From positions 61,405 through 125,404 of the forward strand of contig NZ_JACJPL010000036.1 in NCBI RefSeq assembly GCF_014696065.1: a DNA stretch of 64,000 nt, in the 5' to 3' direction. This DNA comes from Leptolyngbya sp. FACHB-261. GTDB taxonomy: Bacteria; Cyanobacteriota; Cyanobacteriia; FACHB-261. A program made the position numbers and the translations under genes. Positions 1 to 8,668 of the stretch are shown piece after piece (position 1 is the stretch's first letter; the number at the start of each line of letters is the position of its first letter). A model generated the notes under the pieces. The model made no database searches. It was not told where the DNA came from and was given only the letters and a program-made list of their open reading frames with translations.

Positions 1-941
1 TGAAAGGCTCGGGCCACTTGAATGTTTTGTTCTAGTTGTGGCACTGTCTCTGCGGCAATAATGCAACAGTGAACTCCAGGCTGAGATAAAGTGTACCCCA
101 TCGCCTGATGCATACCCTCTAGGACTCCAGGTTTGAGCAGGCGACCGTAAGCGGGTACTTTCATGGCGATCACGCCCACGTTTTTCTGCTGAGCTATAGG
201 CAACGCACCTGTGATAAAAGGACGCGGATGGTGTTTGTCAGCAGCATTAATCGGAATCAAAACGGTATCAAAGGGGTAGCGGCGCAATCCCTTTGCAATA
301 GTTGCGGGCTCGCGGTGGCCTGTAATACCAATCAAGCGCACCACTCCTTGTTCTCGCGCCTCTTCAAAGGCTCGGATTGCCCCATGTCTCTCATCTAAAA
401 CTGTATTTAGTTCTCGCTCAACCGCGATGTCGTGCAATTGCCACAGGTCTAAATGATCTGTCTTCAACCGCTGAAGAGAGCGCTCCAGTTCTCGCCACGC
501 TCCATCGCGGTCCCGAACCCCAGTCTTGCTGGCGAGAAATAACTTGGACCGATGGGGAGGCAGCACTTTTCCTAACCGCTCTTCACTGGGCCCGTAATTC
601 GCCGCCGTATCAAAGTAGCGAATGCCTAGCTCTAGTGCCCGCTCGATAATCGCCACTGCTTCGCGCTCTTCACCGGAACGAGAGAGCGGTGTGCGCCCTA
701 CTCCTCCTAAGCCAAAGATCGGCACCGAGATCGCTGTACGCCCCAGCACTCGTTGTGGCATTTCTGTGGGGGTAGGAACTGTAGTAGGGGCTGTAGGCTT
801 TCCTGCAGAGGCGACAATGCTTGAAGGTTTGGTTTCGGTTTTGGCTAGCTGCTGCTGGCAGGCAGAAGTACCCACAATCGAGCCAGCCACAGCCGCACTA
901 TTAAGCAGAAAGTCACGCCGCGTCGTTTTTTTGCTTGCCAT
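1..941 (-). CDS. aldo/keto reductase with Tat-type signal, C-terminus beyond window
   Basis: Translating the minus strand from an ATG at 941 gives 313 residues open to the window edge, so the C-terminus is missing. The N-terminus carries a twin-arginine signal (TTRRDFLL, residues 6-13) and a lipobox-like Cys28 (GTSAC), followed by a Thr/Pro linker to about residue 60, which suggests export and possible lipid anchoring. The rest is an aldo/keto reductase barrel with the family tetrad visible as Asp101 and Tyr106 (DTAANY), Lys129 (ASKT) and His160 (WQLHD). The family reduces carbonyls with NADPH; the substrate cannot be told. Exported aldo/keto reductases with Tat signals are known, but the export here is inferred from the signal alone. 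Confidence 0.9.
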   Translation of the reverse strand, partial: MASKKTTRRDFLLNSAAVAGSIVGTSACQQQLAKTETKPSSIVASAGKPTAPTTVPTPTEMPQRVLGRTAISVPIFGLGGVGRTPLSRSGEEREAVAIIERALELGIRYFDTAANYGPSEERLGKVLPPHRSKLFLASKTGVRDRDGAWRELERSLQRLKTDHLDLWQLHDIAVERELNTVLDERHGAIRAFEEAREQGVVRLIGITGHREPATIAKGLRRYPFDTVLIPINAADKHHPRPFITGALPIAQQKNVGVIAMKVPAYGRLLKPGVLEGMHQAMGYTLSQPGVHCCIIAAETVPQLEQNIQVARAF

Positions 942-1374
942 ACTTAAGACCAGGAGACAGGAAAGAAGGACATTGACCAAAAGGCAATCACTTTGCTTCA
1001 TCAACTCTCGGCAGAAGCTCAAATTGCTAATGGCAGCACAAAGGCAGCGAGGGTGACCTGCTCTTAATTGAAACTTGTGAGCGAGCTTGAGGTGCGTCGG
1101 GCTTGCGCTAATCCAGTTGCCCCTAGCTCTGTTCAGCTTCTAAATCTCTCCTGGATGAGTTAGTTAATTGAGATCTTCTTTATTCGCTTGCAAATGGAAG
1201 ATATCAATATCCAAGTGTAGATGTCTATCTACGCAAGGGTCTACTTTATATTGAGCAAGCCAGTATAAGGAAACACAAAAAGGTAGTGCTAAGCAAGTTA
1301 ATGATGAATTGTAGCGGTGGATGAAATGCCAGATGACACTGAGGTGATTCTCCCTTAGTTCTAAAGCCTTAGAC
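942..1374. other. intergenic stretch, no gene seen
   Basis: This 430-base AT-richer gap separates two minus-strand genes. No convincing reading frame, tRNA or strong hairpin was seen. It probably holds the promoter of the aldo/keto reductase gene. Confidence 0.5.
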
Positions 1375-2277
1375 CTAAAGCTGATTGCGATAAGTTTTAG
1401 GCGCCATCCCCGTTAGTTTTCGGAACAGTTTTGAGAAATGGCTGTGGTTTTTGCAGCCCACTCGGAAGGCAATTTCCATAATGGGTAGCTGAGTTGTTTG
1501 CAAGAGCTGCTTAGCTCTCTCTATCCGACATTGCAGAATATATTGATGAGGTGTATGCCCAACTGACTGTTTGAATAATCGCTCGAAATAGTATGGGCTC
1601 ATGCCAAGCATTGCTGCAAGCACATTCAACGAAAGCTGGCTGCTGAGGTTGTCGCTAATGTATTCAATTGCATGTTTTAGTTGCTGAGGGGACAGACTGC
1701 CTGAGTAATGTTGAATTTCTGGCTCAAAGGTTGAATATTGCTTGAGCACTCTAATCGCGATTGCATTGGTTAGAGATTCCCAGAAGTACTGACCATTAGG
1801 ATTTCCCTCTTTGAATTCGGCTTCTAGGGCTAATCCAAGATGCCAAATCTGGGGATCAGGTTTGCCAGTACAACGAACGAGTTCAGTTTGATTGGCATCA
1901 TGCAATTCGGCGGCACACCTGGCGATTACAGCCGGTTTAAGCGTCAGAACTAGAATTTCAACCTCTTGATCCCATCTACCCCGAAACCTGAATCCAGAGG
2001 GAGCTAGAGTGACACTACCAATTCCCTTGTGAATCTGTTTGAGCTGCCCCTCTTCCCAGGTTTCGAATAAATGCTGAGGGCTCAATTGCAGTGTTAGCAG
2101 ATGATCTTGAACAATTACCTCGGGCATTTCCGAGGCTGGCATACGGAGGCGGTCGATGTTCAGTTCATTGAGAAGTTGAGACGAGGATTTGGCTAATAGG
2201 GAAGTACCTGGAGTGACCGGTAATGGCACAACCTCTTTGCTCACAGCATCAACAACTTTGATCGTCCCTTGTCTCAT
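1375..2277 (-). CDS. AraC-family transcriptional regulator
   Basis: This 300-residue protein has an AraC/XylS DNA-binding domain at residues 195-300. Both helix-turn-helix units are visible, the first around LNVLAAMLGMSPYYFERLF and the second around IMEIAFRVGCKNHSHFSKLF, ending with the family signature GMAPKTYRNQL. The N-terminal two thirds is a presumed effector-sensing domain that I do not recognise. It lies just downstream of the kelch gene on the same strand (66 bases apart), so the two may share transcription. Targets are unknown; regulators of this family often act on adjacent genes. Confidence 0.88.
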   Translation of the reverse strand: MRQGTIKVVDAVSKEVVPLPVTPGTSLLAKSSSQLLNELNIDRLRMPASEMPEVIVQDHLLTLQLSPQHLFETWEEGQLKQIHKGIGSVTLAPSGFRFRGRWDQEVEILVLTLKPAVIARCAAELHDANQTELVRCTGKPDPQIWHLGLALEAEFKEGNPNGQYFWESLTNAIAIRVLKQYSTFEPEIQHYSGSLSPQQLKHAIEYISDNLSSQLSLNVLAAMLGMSPYYFERLFKQSVGHTPHQYILQCRIERAKQLLQTTQLPIMEIAFRVGCKNHSHFSKLFRKLTGMAPKTYRNQL

Positions 2278-2342
2278 GTTTAGTGCTGCCTGAATTTGCC
2301 TGAGCTTAAAACTAAAAACCGGCTATACAATCGCTATCCCTG

Positions 2343-3467
2343 CTACCGTCCTTGGGTACCCAGCGTGAAAGCTTCATTTGTTGAAGTCATCAGTGAGCCA
2401 CCAGTCACCGGACCACCACCTGCAATATAGATTGTGTCATCTACAAGCGATGCCCCCATGCCGTGACGTGGTGTTGGCATTGATGCGTAGCTCTGCCAAG
2501 AGTTTGTTGTTGGATCATAGGCTTCAACCTGGCCATAGACAAAGCCGTTTCCTTCGCCTCCGAAAACGAAGATGCGATTGCGATACCACACTGCCCCATG
2601 CCCTGAACGAGGCGTTGGAATCGGAGCACGTTCCTTCCACTGATTAGTGTTCGGGGAATAGACATGATGCAGATTTGTGTTGTACTCAAACTGGTTGAAA
2701 CGTCCACCCAACACATGGATGAAGCCATTTACAACAACGGCTCCTGTGTGGTCGCGAGCACCAGGCAGGGGAGCTAACTCTGACCATGTATTTGTAGCGG
2801 GATCATAGACATAGTGATCGCCAACGCTGACAGTATCGCGTCCGCCAATCGCATGGATCTTGCCATTCAGGGTAACTGTTGCGACTGCGCCTAATGGCTT
2901 GGGCAAGGGAGCAACTTCGGCCCAACGATTAGCAGCAACATCGTAGGCAAACACTTTGTTGTGGGGGGTTTTGTTCTGCTCTAAAAAACCACCGACTGCG
3001 TAGATTTTGTCATTCAAAACTGCCAGACCAATGTGATTAGCACCTTGGGGAATTGGAGCTTTCTCTGACCATGCATTGGCTTTTGGATCGTAGACCTGGT
3101 GGTAGCGCCCTTGAAATCCACCCTTGTAGTCATACCCTCCGATGACGTGAACCTTCCCGTCATAAACGGCGCTCCATGTCATCTCTGTGCGTGGAATAGG
3201 AAGTGGCGCTTTCTGCATCCACCGACCAAGTGTAGGAGCAGGCGGCGCAGGAGATACTCTACTATCGAGTGATTGCGTTGTCCCCCGGATAAAATCGGGT
3301 TGGTAACCAGCGGCTGAATTGACAGCAGCTTGCGCGAAGACGCTAGACGCTATGAATGCCGCAGATATTACCAGCACTAGCACAAGTAGCCACTTAAGCA
3401 CTAGCACTGGATTGCTCTTGAACCTAGCTGCTTTTAGGGATTTAGAGTACATAGCTGGACTGCTCAA
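2343..3467 (-). CDS. kelch-repeat beta-propeller protein, secreted or membrane-anchored
   Basis: The 374-residue product starts with a basic stretch and a hydrophobic helix (about residues 22-45, ending near FAQAA), either a signal peptide or an N-terminal anchor. The remainder holds six kelch motifs, each with a double glycine (HVIGGY, YAVGGF, HAIGGR, HVLGGR, FVFGGE, YIAGGG) followed by YDP..N.W and P.PR. Six blades make one closed propeller, so the protein looks complete. Kelch propellers mostly bind proteins or sugars; no catalytic residues are recognisable. It sits between two AraC-type regulators on the same strand, which may control it. Confidence 0.82.
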   Translation of the reverse strand: MSSPAMYSKSLKAARFKSNPVLVLKWLLVLVLVISAAFIASSVFAQAAVNSAAGYQPDFIRGTTQSLDSRVSPAPPAPTLGRWMQKAPLPIPRTEMTWSAVYDGKVHVIGGYDYKGGFQGRYHQVYDPKANAWSEKAPIPQGANHIGLAVLNDKIYAVGGFLEQNKTPHNKVFAYDVAANRWAEVAPLPKPLGAVATVTLNGKIHAIGGRDTVSVGDHYVYDPATNTWSELAPLPGARDHTGAVVVNGFIHVLGGRFNQFEYNTNLHHVYSPNTNQWKERAPIPTPRSGHGAVWYRNRIFVFGGEGNGFVYGQVEAYDPTTNSWQSYASMPTPRHGMGASLVDDTIYIAGGGPVTGGSLMTSTNEAFTLGTQGR

Positions 3468-3513
3468 GATCGAACTGTTTTTACTTCGTTAGCATCAATG
3501 CCTTTCAGTATCT

Positions 3514-4437
3514 TCAGTTTTTAGTACTGCGTCTTGAACAAAATAAAGATTTTGAAACCTTGTGGCAATAAGCACCAGGGGTAACCAGCGAGTGCTTTTG
3601 GAACTCACGAGTAAGGTGGCTTTGATCACTGAAGCCGGTCATCGTCGCAACTTCGGAAATAGGTCTTCCCTGCTTTATCAATCGTTTTGCTTGGGAGATC
3701 CGAATGTTCATGAGATAGCGATGAGGGCTAATGCCAACCTCTTTTGTGAACACGTTCAATAAATAATTTTTGTGTAACCCTGTTAAGGTCGAGAGTTCGG
3801 AGAGCGTAACCTCCTCTGCGTATCGCTCACGCATGAAGTCTTTAACAAATTTCACTGCACGATGCTCTTGTCCAACCTTAGTACCAATCAGATTCTTATC
3901 TGTATAGTGAGTGAAAAGATGAGTAAAAGCCTGCATTAGACGGATTTCACGTTCTATAAGAGAACTTGGCTCGCTATAAGACTGGAGGATAGCAGAAAAC
4001 AAAGTCAAGGCAGTTAGATCATGAATAACTGCCTCACAGACATAAGGTAATTGCTCTGATTGCTTCAGTAGCCCAAGTTGTTGAAGAAATTTAGGTTCTG
4101 CATAGATGTTGGCAAACGTCCTCGCTCCAATTGATATGTTTTCGTGTACTTCTCCTGGGACGATTGCCATCAAGCTGTGTGCGGGGGCAACTTGTTGCGA
4201 ATGTCTGTAACGGAAAATTGTTGCACCAGCAGTTATGAGACTAATTTGATAAGCTTCGTGCAGGTGGGGAGCTGAAGGCTTAGTCTTAGTCGTTCCTTGT
4301 TTCAGTTCTAACCCGACAAACTGATCCGGATGGCACACCCTGACTGTTGAGGTCTGTTTTTTAGGCCGTTTTTGGGTGTTCATAAGTGCTTCCATCTCTT
4401 CCCAATACCTATCAATGCCAAGTATATCGCTAGACAA
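3514..4437 (-). CDS. AraC-family transcriptional regulator with cupin-like sensor domain
   Basis: The 307-residue protein has a C-terminal AraC domain (about residues 190-290) with both helix-turn-helix units (VTLSELSTLTGLHKNYLLNV and ISEVATMTGFSDQSHLTREF). The N-terminal region (about 30-160) has the pattern of an AraC-type cupin sensor (HEAYQISLITAG, VPGEVHEN). The annotated first Met is one choice; another Met at residue 15 or 18 would also fit. The last 15 residues (SLFCSRRSTKN) run past the normal domain end. It lies upstream of the kelch gene on the same strand with about 45 bases between, so regulation of that gene is a reasonable guess. Confidence 0.85.
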   Translation of the reverse strand: MSSDILGIDRYWEEMEALMNTQKRPKKQTSTVRVCHPDQFVGLELKQGTTKTKPSAPHLHEAYQISLITAGATIFRYRHSQQVAPAHSLMAIVPGEVHENISIGARTFANIYAEPKFLQQLGLLKQSEQLPYVCEAVIHDLTALTLFSAILQSYSEPSSLIEREIRLMQAFTHLFTHYTDKNLIGTKVGQEHRAVKFVKDFMRERYAEEVTLSELSTLTGLHKNYLLNVFTKEVGISPHRYLMNIRISQAKRLIKQGRPISEVATMTGFSDQSHLTREFQKHSLVTPGAYCHKVSKSLFCSRRSTKN

Positions 4438-4627
4438 AACTCATGTTAGTCCATCCTCTATTTAGTTTTTTAATACCTAAATTCTTGATATGTAGGGATC
4501 TTGCTTTTGGTCAAGGTTGCAGGCTAACGACTCGGTTCAGTGGTCATAAACAACTTCGGCATCAACATCAGTGGCTTGAGCCAGTCCGCTGCAATAGAAT
4601 GATTGGACTACGCCTGTATGAGCTGTG

Positions 4628-5410
4628 CTAGGCAACCAAATTGAGCGTAGTCAATCCACAATTGAAAATTTTCTGGTCTGAATGTTCAGCACCGAAGACC
4701 GCATCCATCAAAGCAAACATTAGACGATAAAAAGGAGCTCTCTCTAGAAATGATTTAACGCCCGGATAAGTTGATGCAAGCCGTTCAACAAATGGACTGC
4801 CATAGCTGGCGTAAAGCCCTGCGATGTCCCATCCAGGTTCCCCCCATCCTAATGAAGCGAAGTCAATGATGCCGGTGATAGTCTTTTCGCCATCCCACAA
4901 GATATTGCTCGAACCAAAGTCTCCATGCCGCAGCGTGCAAGGTAAATTGGGCAGTTCCTCAATGTGAGATTCAATTTGTGAACGTAAAGCCTCTGCATTC
5001 GTTGAAGCTAGCTCAGGAAAAACTAGCTGCTCGGCTCTCTCTCGGAAATTCCTCCACCAACTTTGATCAATATGGGGGAGTTCAAGAGCGCTCACTGAAA
5101 TTGGCTCTATATCATGCAGGGACTTGAGAAAACTACCAAGCTGAGCCGCTAATCCCTCTTGGGTCAAGTCGGGGAGATTCTCCACTGACCACAGTGATTC
5201 GCCTGGAAGTTGCTGATGGAGGGCAATAACTTCATCTCCAATCTCGACAAGTTGCATTTCGGGAATTGGAAGAACAACCAGGTCGCGGAGTCGTGGCAAA
5301 ACTGTAGATTCTCGACGAACTCCCGCAATCGCCTCGATATGGCGAGGACGGCGAATAACAATGTTACCCAAGATAGCGACATCACTGTTCTGACTATCGA
5401 TAAGCTTCAT
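4628..5410 (-). CDS. aminoglycoside phosphotransferase-family kinase
   Basis: This 260-residue protein belongs to the APH/choline kinase fold. The catalytic loop is HGDFGSSNIL near residue 163 and the metal-binding segment is IIDFASLGWGEPGWDIAGL near residue 183, both intact. The N-lobe is short. The family phosphorylates aminoglycosides, macrolides or small metabolites; the substrate cannot be deduced. It is the last of seven co-oriented short genes (9589 to 4628) that look like resistance or detoxification functions. Upstream of its ATG there are only about 60 bases before the small membrane-protein gene. Confidence 0.8.
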   Translation of the reverse strand: MKLIDSQNSDVAILGNIVIRRPRHIEAIAGVRRESTVLPRLRDLVVLPIPEMQLVEIGDEVIALHQQLPGESLWSVENLPDLTQEGLAAQLGSFLKSLHDIEPISVSALELPHIDQSWWRNFRERAEQLVFPELASTNAEALRSQIESHIEELPNLPCTLRHGDFGSSNILWDGEKTITGIIDFASLGWGEPGWDIAGLYASYGSPFVERLASTYPGVKSFLERAPFYRLMFALMDAVFGAEHSDQKIFNCGLTTLNLVA

Positions 5411-5470
5411 ATGCTAAGAAAATAATACATCTCACCAACAACTTAGATTTGTTCCGGTACAACAGGCTTA

Positions 5471-5893
5471 CTATGTGGCGTTTTCAACACTGTCATGTAG
5501 TAGAGAAAGTAGCCCAATAAGCTCAAATATCATGAAGCCAAGCACAGCCATTGCACTGAGTATAACGAAAGCTATGCCGCTCCAAGAGAGTGCGTTTCCT
5601 GCCCACACAAGCAGCAAAATACTACCCATTGTCCAGATAGCTTCGATGCCAATAATCAGCCAAACTGCAAGGGGCAAAATCTGCTTGGTGCAACCAATAA
5701 TGCAAACACCTACTCCGACTGCAACCACGCCGAGCCCTAAGGCTCTCAAGAACTCCTCGAATGTGTAACCGAATACAGAGATAGCTTCATCTGCAAATAG
5801 CGTAGAAAGTGAGCGAGCAGCAATCATTAATACTGTTCCATAAACGAAGCAGACTACACTATCAGCTAAAAGAGTTGTTCTTAGTGAAGGCAT
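5471..5893 (-). CDS. small membrane protein with four predicted membrane segments
   Basis: The 140-residue product is strongly hydrophobic, with segments near residues 10-30, 45-70, 75-98 and 103-130. I see no catalytic motif and do not recognise the family; it resembles small uncharacterised four-helix membrane proteins. It shares strand and close spacing with the phosphotransferase gene downstream. Function unknown. Confidence 0.65.
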   Translation of the reverse strand: MPSLRTTLLADSVVCFVYGTVLMIAARSLSTLFADEAISVFGYTFEEFLRALGLGVVAVGVGVCIIGCTKQILPLAVWLIIGIEAIWTMGSILLLVWAGNALSWSGIAFVILSAMAVLGFMIFELIGLLSLLHDSVENAT

Positions 5894-6038
5894 CAGTCAC
5901 TCCTATTCAGGCTTTGAAGGACTATCTACTAATATTGAGTATTAAACTGTAAACGTCCCATTACCAAGTGTTTCCAACCGCTAACGTACAATCTAGCGTA
6001 GACTCGCCCCTTATTACACCTACCATTTGCAAGTGAAG

Positions 6039-6488
6039 TCATTGTAACTGCTTGTAGTAGGGACGATACGGGTAACATTCAAAGCCAGCACGCTTGTAAA
6101 AGGCAGAGAGCCAGGGCTTTTCGTCAGAGATATCACCATTTAGAGTAGTTGCTCCACAAGTTATCGCTTCTTGGGCCAAAAGCTCTAAAACTGATGTTCC
6201 CAAACCTTTGCCCCGCTTCTCAGAAGCAATGTAGATCTCATCAATCGTCGCTAAAAGTCCGCCAAACTCAAAACTGAACGCGAAAGTCAAGATAGCGTAG
6301 CCAATAGCATATGAGTTTACAACAATCATCCATATCTTCACGAGTTGAGGAGAATGAAATGCAACATGTATTAGCTCTCGATAGACTTCTGTATCAAAAT
6401 CGATGTTTTCTTCTTGATTGAAGCCTGCCATTAACTCAAGTAGCAGGTCAATGTCTTCGAGCGATGCTGCTTTAAGTTCTGTAGTCAT
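6039..6488 (-). CDS. GNAT-family N-acetyltransferase
   Basis: The 149-residue protein has the GNAT fold. The acetyl-CoA-binding motif A is seen as EIYIASEKRGKGLGTSVLEL around residues 84-103 (R/Q-x-x-G-x-G/A type, RGKGLG), followed by the terminal AFYKRAGFE motif around residue 130. The family acetylates amines on antibiotics, polyamines or protein N-termini; the substrate is unknown. Length is normal for a stand-alone GNAT. Sits in the row of short modifying enzymes. Confidence 0.85.
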   Translation of the reverse strand: MTTELKAASLEDIDLLLELMAGFNQEENIDFDTEVYRELIHVAFHSPQLVKIWMIVVNSYAIGYAILTFAFSFEFGGLLATIDEIYIASEKRGKGLGTSVLELLAQEAITCGATTLNGDISDEKPWLSAFYKRAGFECYPYRPYYKQLQ

Positions 6489-6699
6489 GGTGCTGGCTCA
6501 ATTTTGATTCTATAAACGCTGAGAGCAGACAAATATACTAGAAGATTGCCTCATCAACTATCTCGAACGCAGCTCTAAACGCTTGCAAATTCTCCCATTG
6601 GTCCGAGCCTAATTGTGATTAATTCACTGCCAACGCTTCATGTGGCCCTTGCTGTGTTCCCTCAGGAGCTTTTGCTTACATGTTTACTGCAATGATTAA

Positions 6700-7299
6700 T
6701 TAGATCTTTTGCGCAACGATATAAACATGATTTTCAGGATATTGATCATACTCAAGATGGCGGCAGGTACAGTTCTGCTTAGCCAGAATTCTCAGGAAAG
6801 CATCTACCCCCAAAGTGCTGTACTCAAAGTTCTGACCTTGAAATGCTCCTGAAATCTCGCTGTTTGTATGTCCGCCACCACAGGTGAACAGGATGACTCC
6901 GCCGGGCTCAAGAGCATTGCATAGCTTTTCTATAACAGGCTCTTGCGCCTCTAGCGGCAGATGAAAAGTGCTGTCCCAAGCAGAAATCAAGCTATAAAGT
7001 TTTGGCGGTATCCAACGACAGATGTCTTCCACGTAGAATGTGATTTCTGGATGCAGTTGCTTGGCTAGATTGATCATTTCTCTCGAAATATCGAGTCCCT
7101 CAGCCTGAAAGCCATGCTCGAATAGAGTTTTGATAAAACGTCCGCTGCTTCCACAGCCTACGTCAAGAGCTGAGTGCCTTTGAGAAGTAAATTGGATAGC
7201 CCGCTCCAATTGTGCGATCCCGTATGGTGAATTTTGATGCTCGTTTTGCCACCAGTGAGCAATTTGGTCATATCGAGCGGCTGTATCCTTCGGATCCAT
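6700..7299 (-). CDS. class I SAM-dependent methyltransferase
   Basis: The 199-residue protein shows the SAM-binding motif I as ALDVGCGSSGR around residues 44-54, an acidic motif II (GLDIS) about 20 residues later and motif III as YVEDICRWIP. The later motif LISAWDSTFHLPL marks the substrate side. It is a small, unspecialised methyltransferase; the substrate cannot be predicted. It lies in the co-oriented row of modifying enzymes, 79 bases downstream of the nucleotidyltransferase gene. Confidence 0.82.
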   Translation of the reverse strand: MDPKDTAARYDQIAHWWQNEHQNSPYGIAQLERAIQFTSQRHSALDVGCGSSGRFIKTLFEHGFQAEGLDISREMINLAKQLHPEITFYVEDICRWIPPKLYSLISAWDSTFHLPLEAQEPVIEKLCNALEPGGVILFTCGGGHTNSEISGAFQGQNFEYSTLGVDAFLRILAKQNCTCRHLEYDQYPENHVYIVAQKI

Positions 7300-7378
7300 A
7301 GGATGACCAGTGCCTCAAACTAGCGGTGGTAGATAACCTTAAACAGGCAGTTGCATTAGCATTGGGTGCAATGCTGGG

Positions 7379-7912
7379 TTAAGCCGTCCTTGTATATAAG
7401 TCTTTTAGTGCCTGCTTTTTGACTTCGTCCAAATGAGCTTCGATGATCTGGAGGCTTTGGAAGTCTTTGTTTCGCCACTGCTCCTGTGGAATCTCATCAA
7501 TGTAGCCCAAGAACTCAAAATACATCGCCTCCCAGCTCAGGCACCGGACGCTATAGCCCTCAATGACACCTTCTTTTAGCAGGGGACAGGAGCCAGGTGG
7601 AAAGTTCTCAAAACTATACTCGTCGTTGACCTTAAAGCAAGGCTCTGAATCTAGAAGAATGCTTTCACGCCAAGACAGAAACCCATAGTCCATCTCTTCG
7701 TGCTGATTGAATCCAAGTGTCTTGATTAGTTCTCGATAAGCATCCTCTTTGTCTCTAGCAAAGGCGATGTCGATATCCTCATGTTCTCTGGTGATTTTAC
7801 CAAGCCTGGCATCAATGGCCCAGCCACTCTCAAGCCACAGGAGAATGCCTCGGCGTTCAGCTTCATCGAAGAGGGTTTGGATGACTGCTAAGTGTTGAGC
7901 TGTTGTATCCAT
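7379..7912 (-). CDS. LinB/ANT(2'')-like nucleotidyltransferase
   Basis: The 177-residue protein carries the nucleotidyltransferase metal motif in the form seen in lincosamide and 2''-aminoglycoside nucleotidyltransferases: ESGWAIDARLG near residue 28, then REHEDIDIAF near residue 41 (the two Asp of the DxD pair). It is close to the usual length of these enzymes. Known relatives adenylylate antibiotics, but chromosomal relatives often have unknown substrates, so an antibiotic resistance role is inference. It sits beside a methyltransferase and a reductase gene on the same strand. Confidence 0.75.
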   Translation of the reverse strand: MDTTAQHLAVIQTLFDEAERRGILLWLESGWAIDARLGKITREHEDIDIAFARDKEDAYRELIKTLGFNQHEEMDYGFLSWRESILLDSEPCFKVNDEYSFENFPPGSCPLLKEGVIEGYSVRCLSWEAMYFEFLGYIDEIPQEQWRNKDFQSLQIIEAHLDEVKKQALKDLYTRTA

Positions 7913-8020
7913 ATTGATAAAACGGAGCCCTATAACGGTCTAGCACACTCACGCTGAAAGAATGTGAGGAACGTGTTGCGGTCGGCAGCAATTTAGATGG
8001 CAGGTTTGATGCTTATGTCA

Positions 8021-8578
8021 TTAGCTTGAGCGGGAGACTTCATAACGAAGCTCTACAAAGGCGTTGCCATACGTCGTTGCAGATAAAAGTTTTAACGGAG
8101 GCGTTACGATCTTGCGCGGTAGCAATGGTGCGCCGCTTCCAAGTGTTACTGAGGTAATCTGAACAATTATTTCATCAAGCAGGCCTTGATCGTGGAATTG
8201 ACCGACCAAGTCTCCACCGCCCACAATCCAGACATTCTTGTTGCCTGCTGCCGCCATCATCTCTTGATGCACAGGGCGGACGTCCCCTTTGACAAATTTA
8301 ATATCCGCTCCTTTGACGGCAGGCAGAGTGCGAGAGGTAAATACCCAAACTGGTTGCTCATAGGCCCAGCCTTGTGGATGGTCGGCTCCTTCATTGATCT
8401 GATGCTTTAGAATCCATTCGTAAGTTGTCGAACCCATTGCTATAGCGCCAACTTCGCGGATGAAATTAGGGTAGCTGGTACTTTCGGGTTCGCCGAACTG
8501 AAAGAGCCAATCTAAAGAGTTCTGTGAGTCAGCAATGAAGCCATCTAGGCTGGTGGCAGTGTAATACTGAGTTTTCAT
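8021..8578 (-). CDS. dihydrofolate reductase/RibD C-terminal family protein
   Basis: The 185-residue protein begins YTATSLDGFIADSQNSLDWL, the typical start of the RibD_C/DHFR-like family, and has the NADPH-side segment NVWIVGGGDLVGQF near residue 115 and the closing motif ELRYEV. It contains a single domain, as in stand-alone DHFR-family proteins, which are distinct from the true folate enzyme. Role unknown, probably an NADPH-dependent reductase. Confidence 0.83.
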   Translation of the reverse strand: MKTQYYTATSLDGFIADSQNSLDWLFQFGEPESTSYPNFIREVGAIAMGSTTYEWILKHQINEGADHPQGWAYEQPVWVFTSRTLPAVKGADIKFVKGDVRPVHQEMMAAAGNKNVWIVGGGDLVGQFHDQGLLDEIIVQITSVTLGSGAPLLPRKIVTPPLKLLSATTYGNAFVELRYEVSRSS

Positions 8579-8668
8579 GGAGAAGATTCTAGTTCAACAA
8601 AGACCAGATGCCAAGACTTGATGGCCATTTCTGCTGTTAGCACTGCGAAGTCCCCTTTCGTTTTTTCG

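Noticed and set aside
4443..4631. 62-residue plus-strand frame in the gap after the AraC gene
   Set aside because: Composition is unlike a protein, no binding site, and it overlaps the end of the phosphotransferase gene on the other strand.
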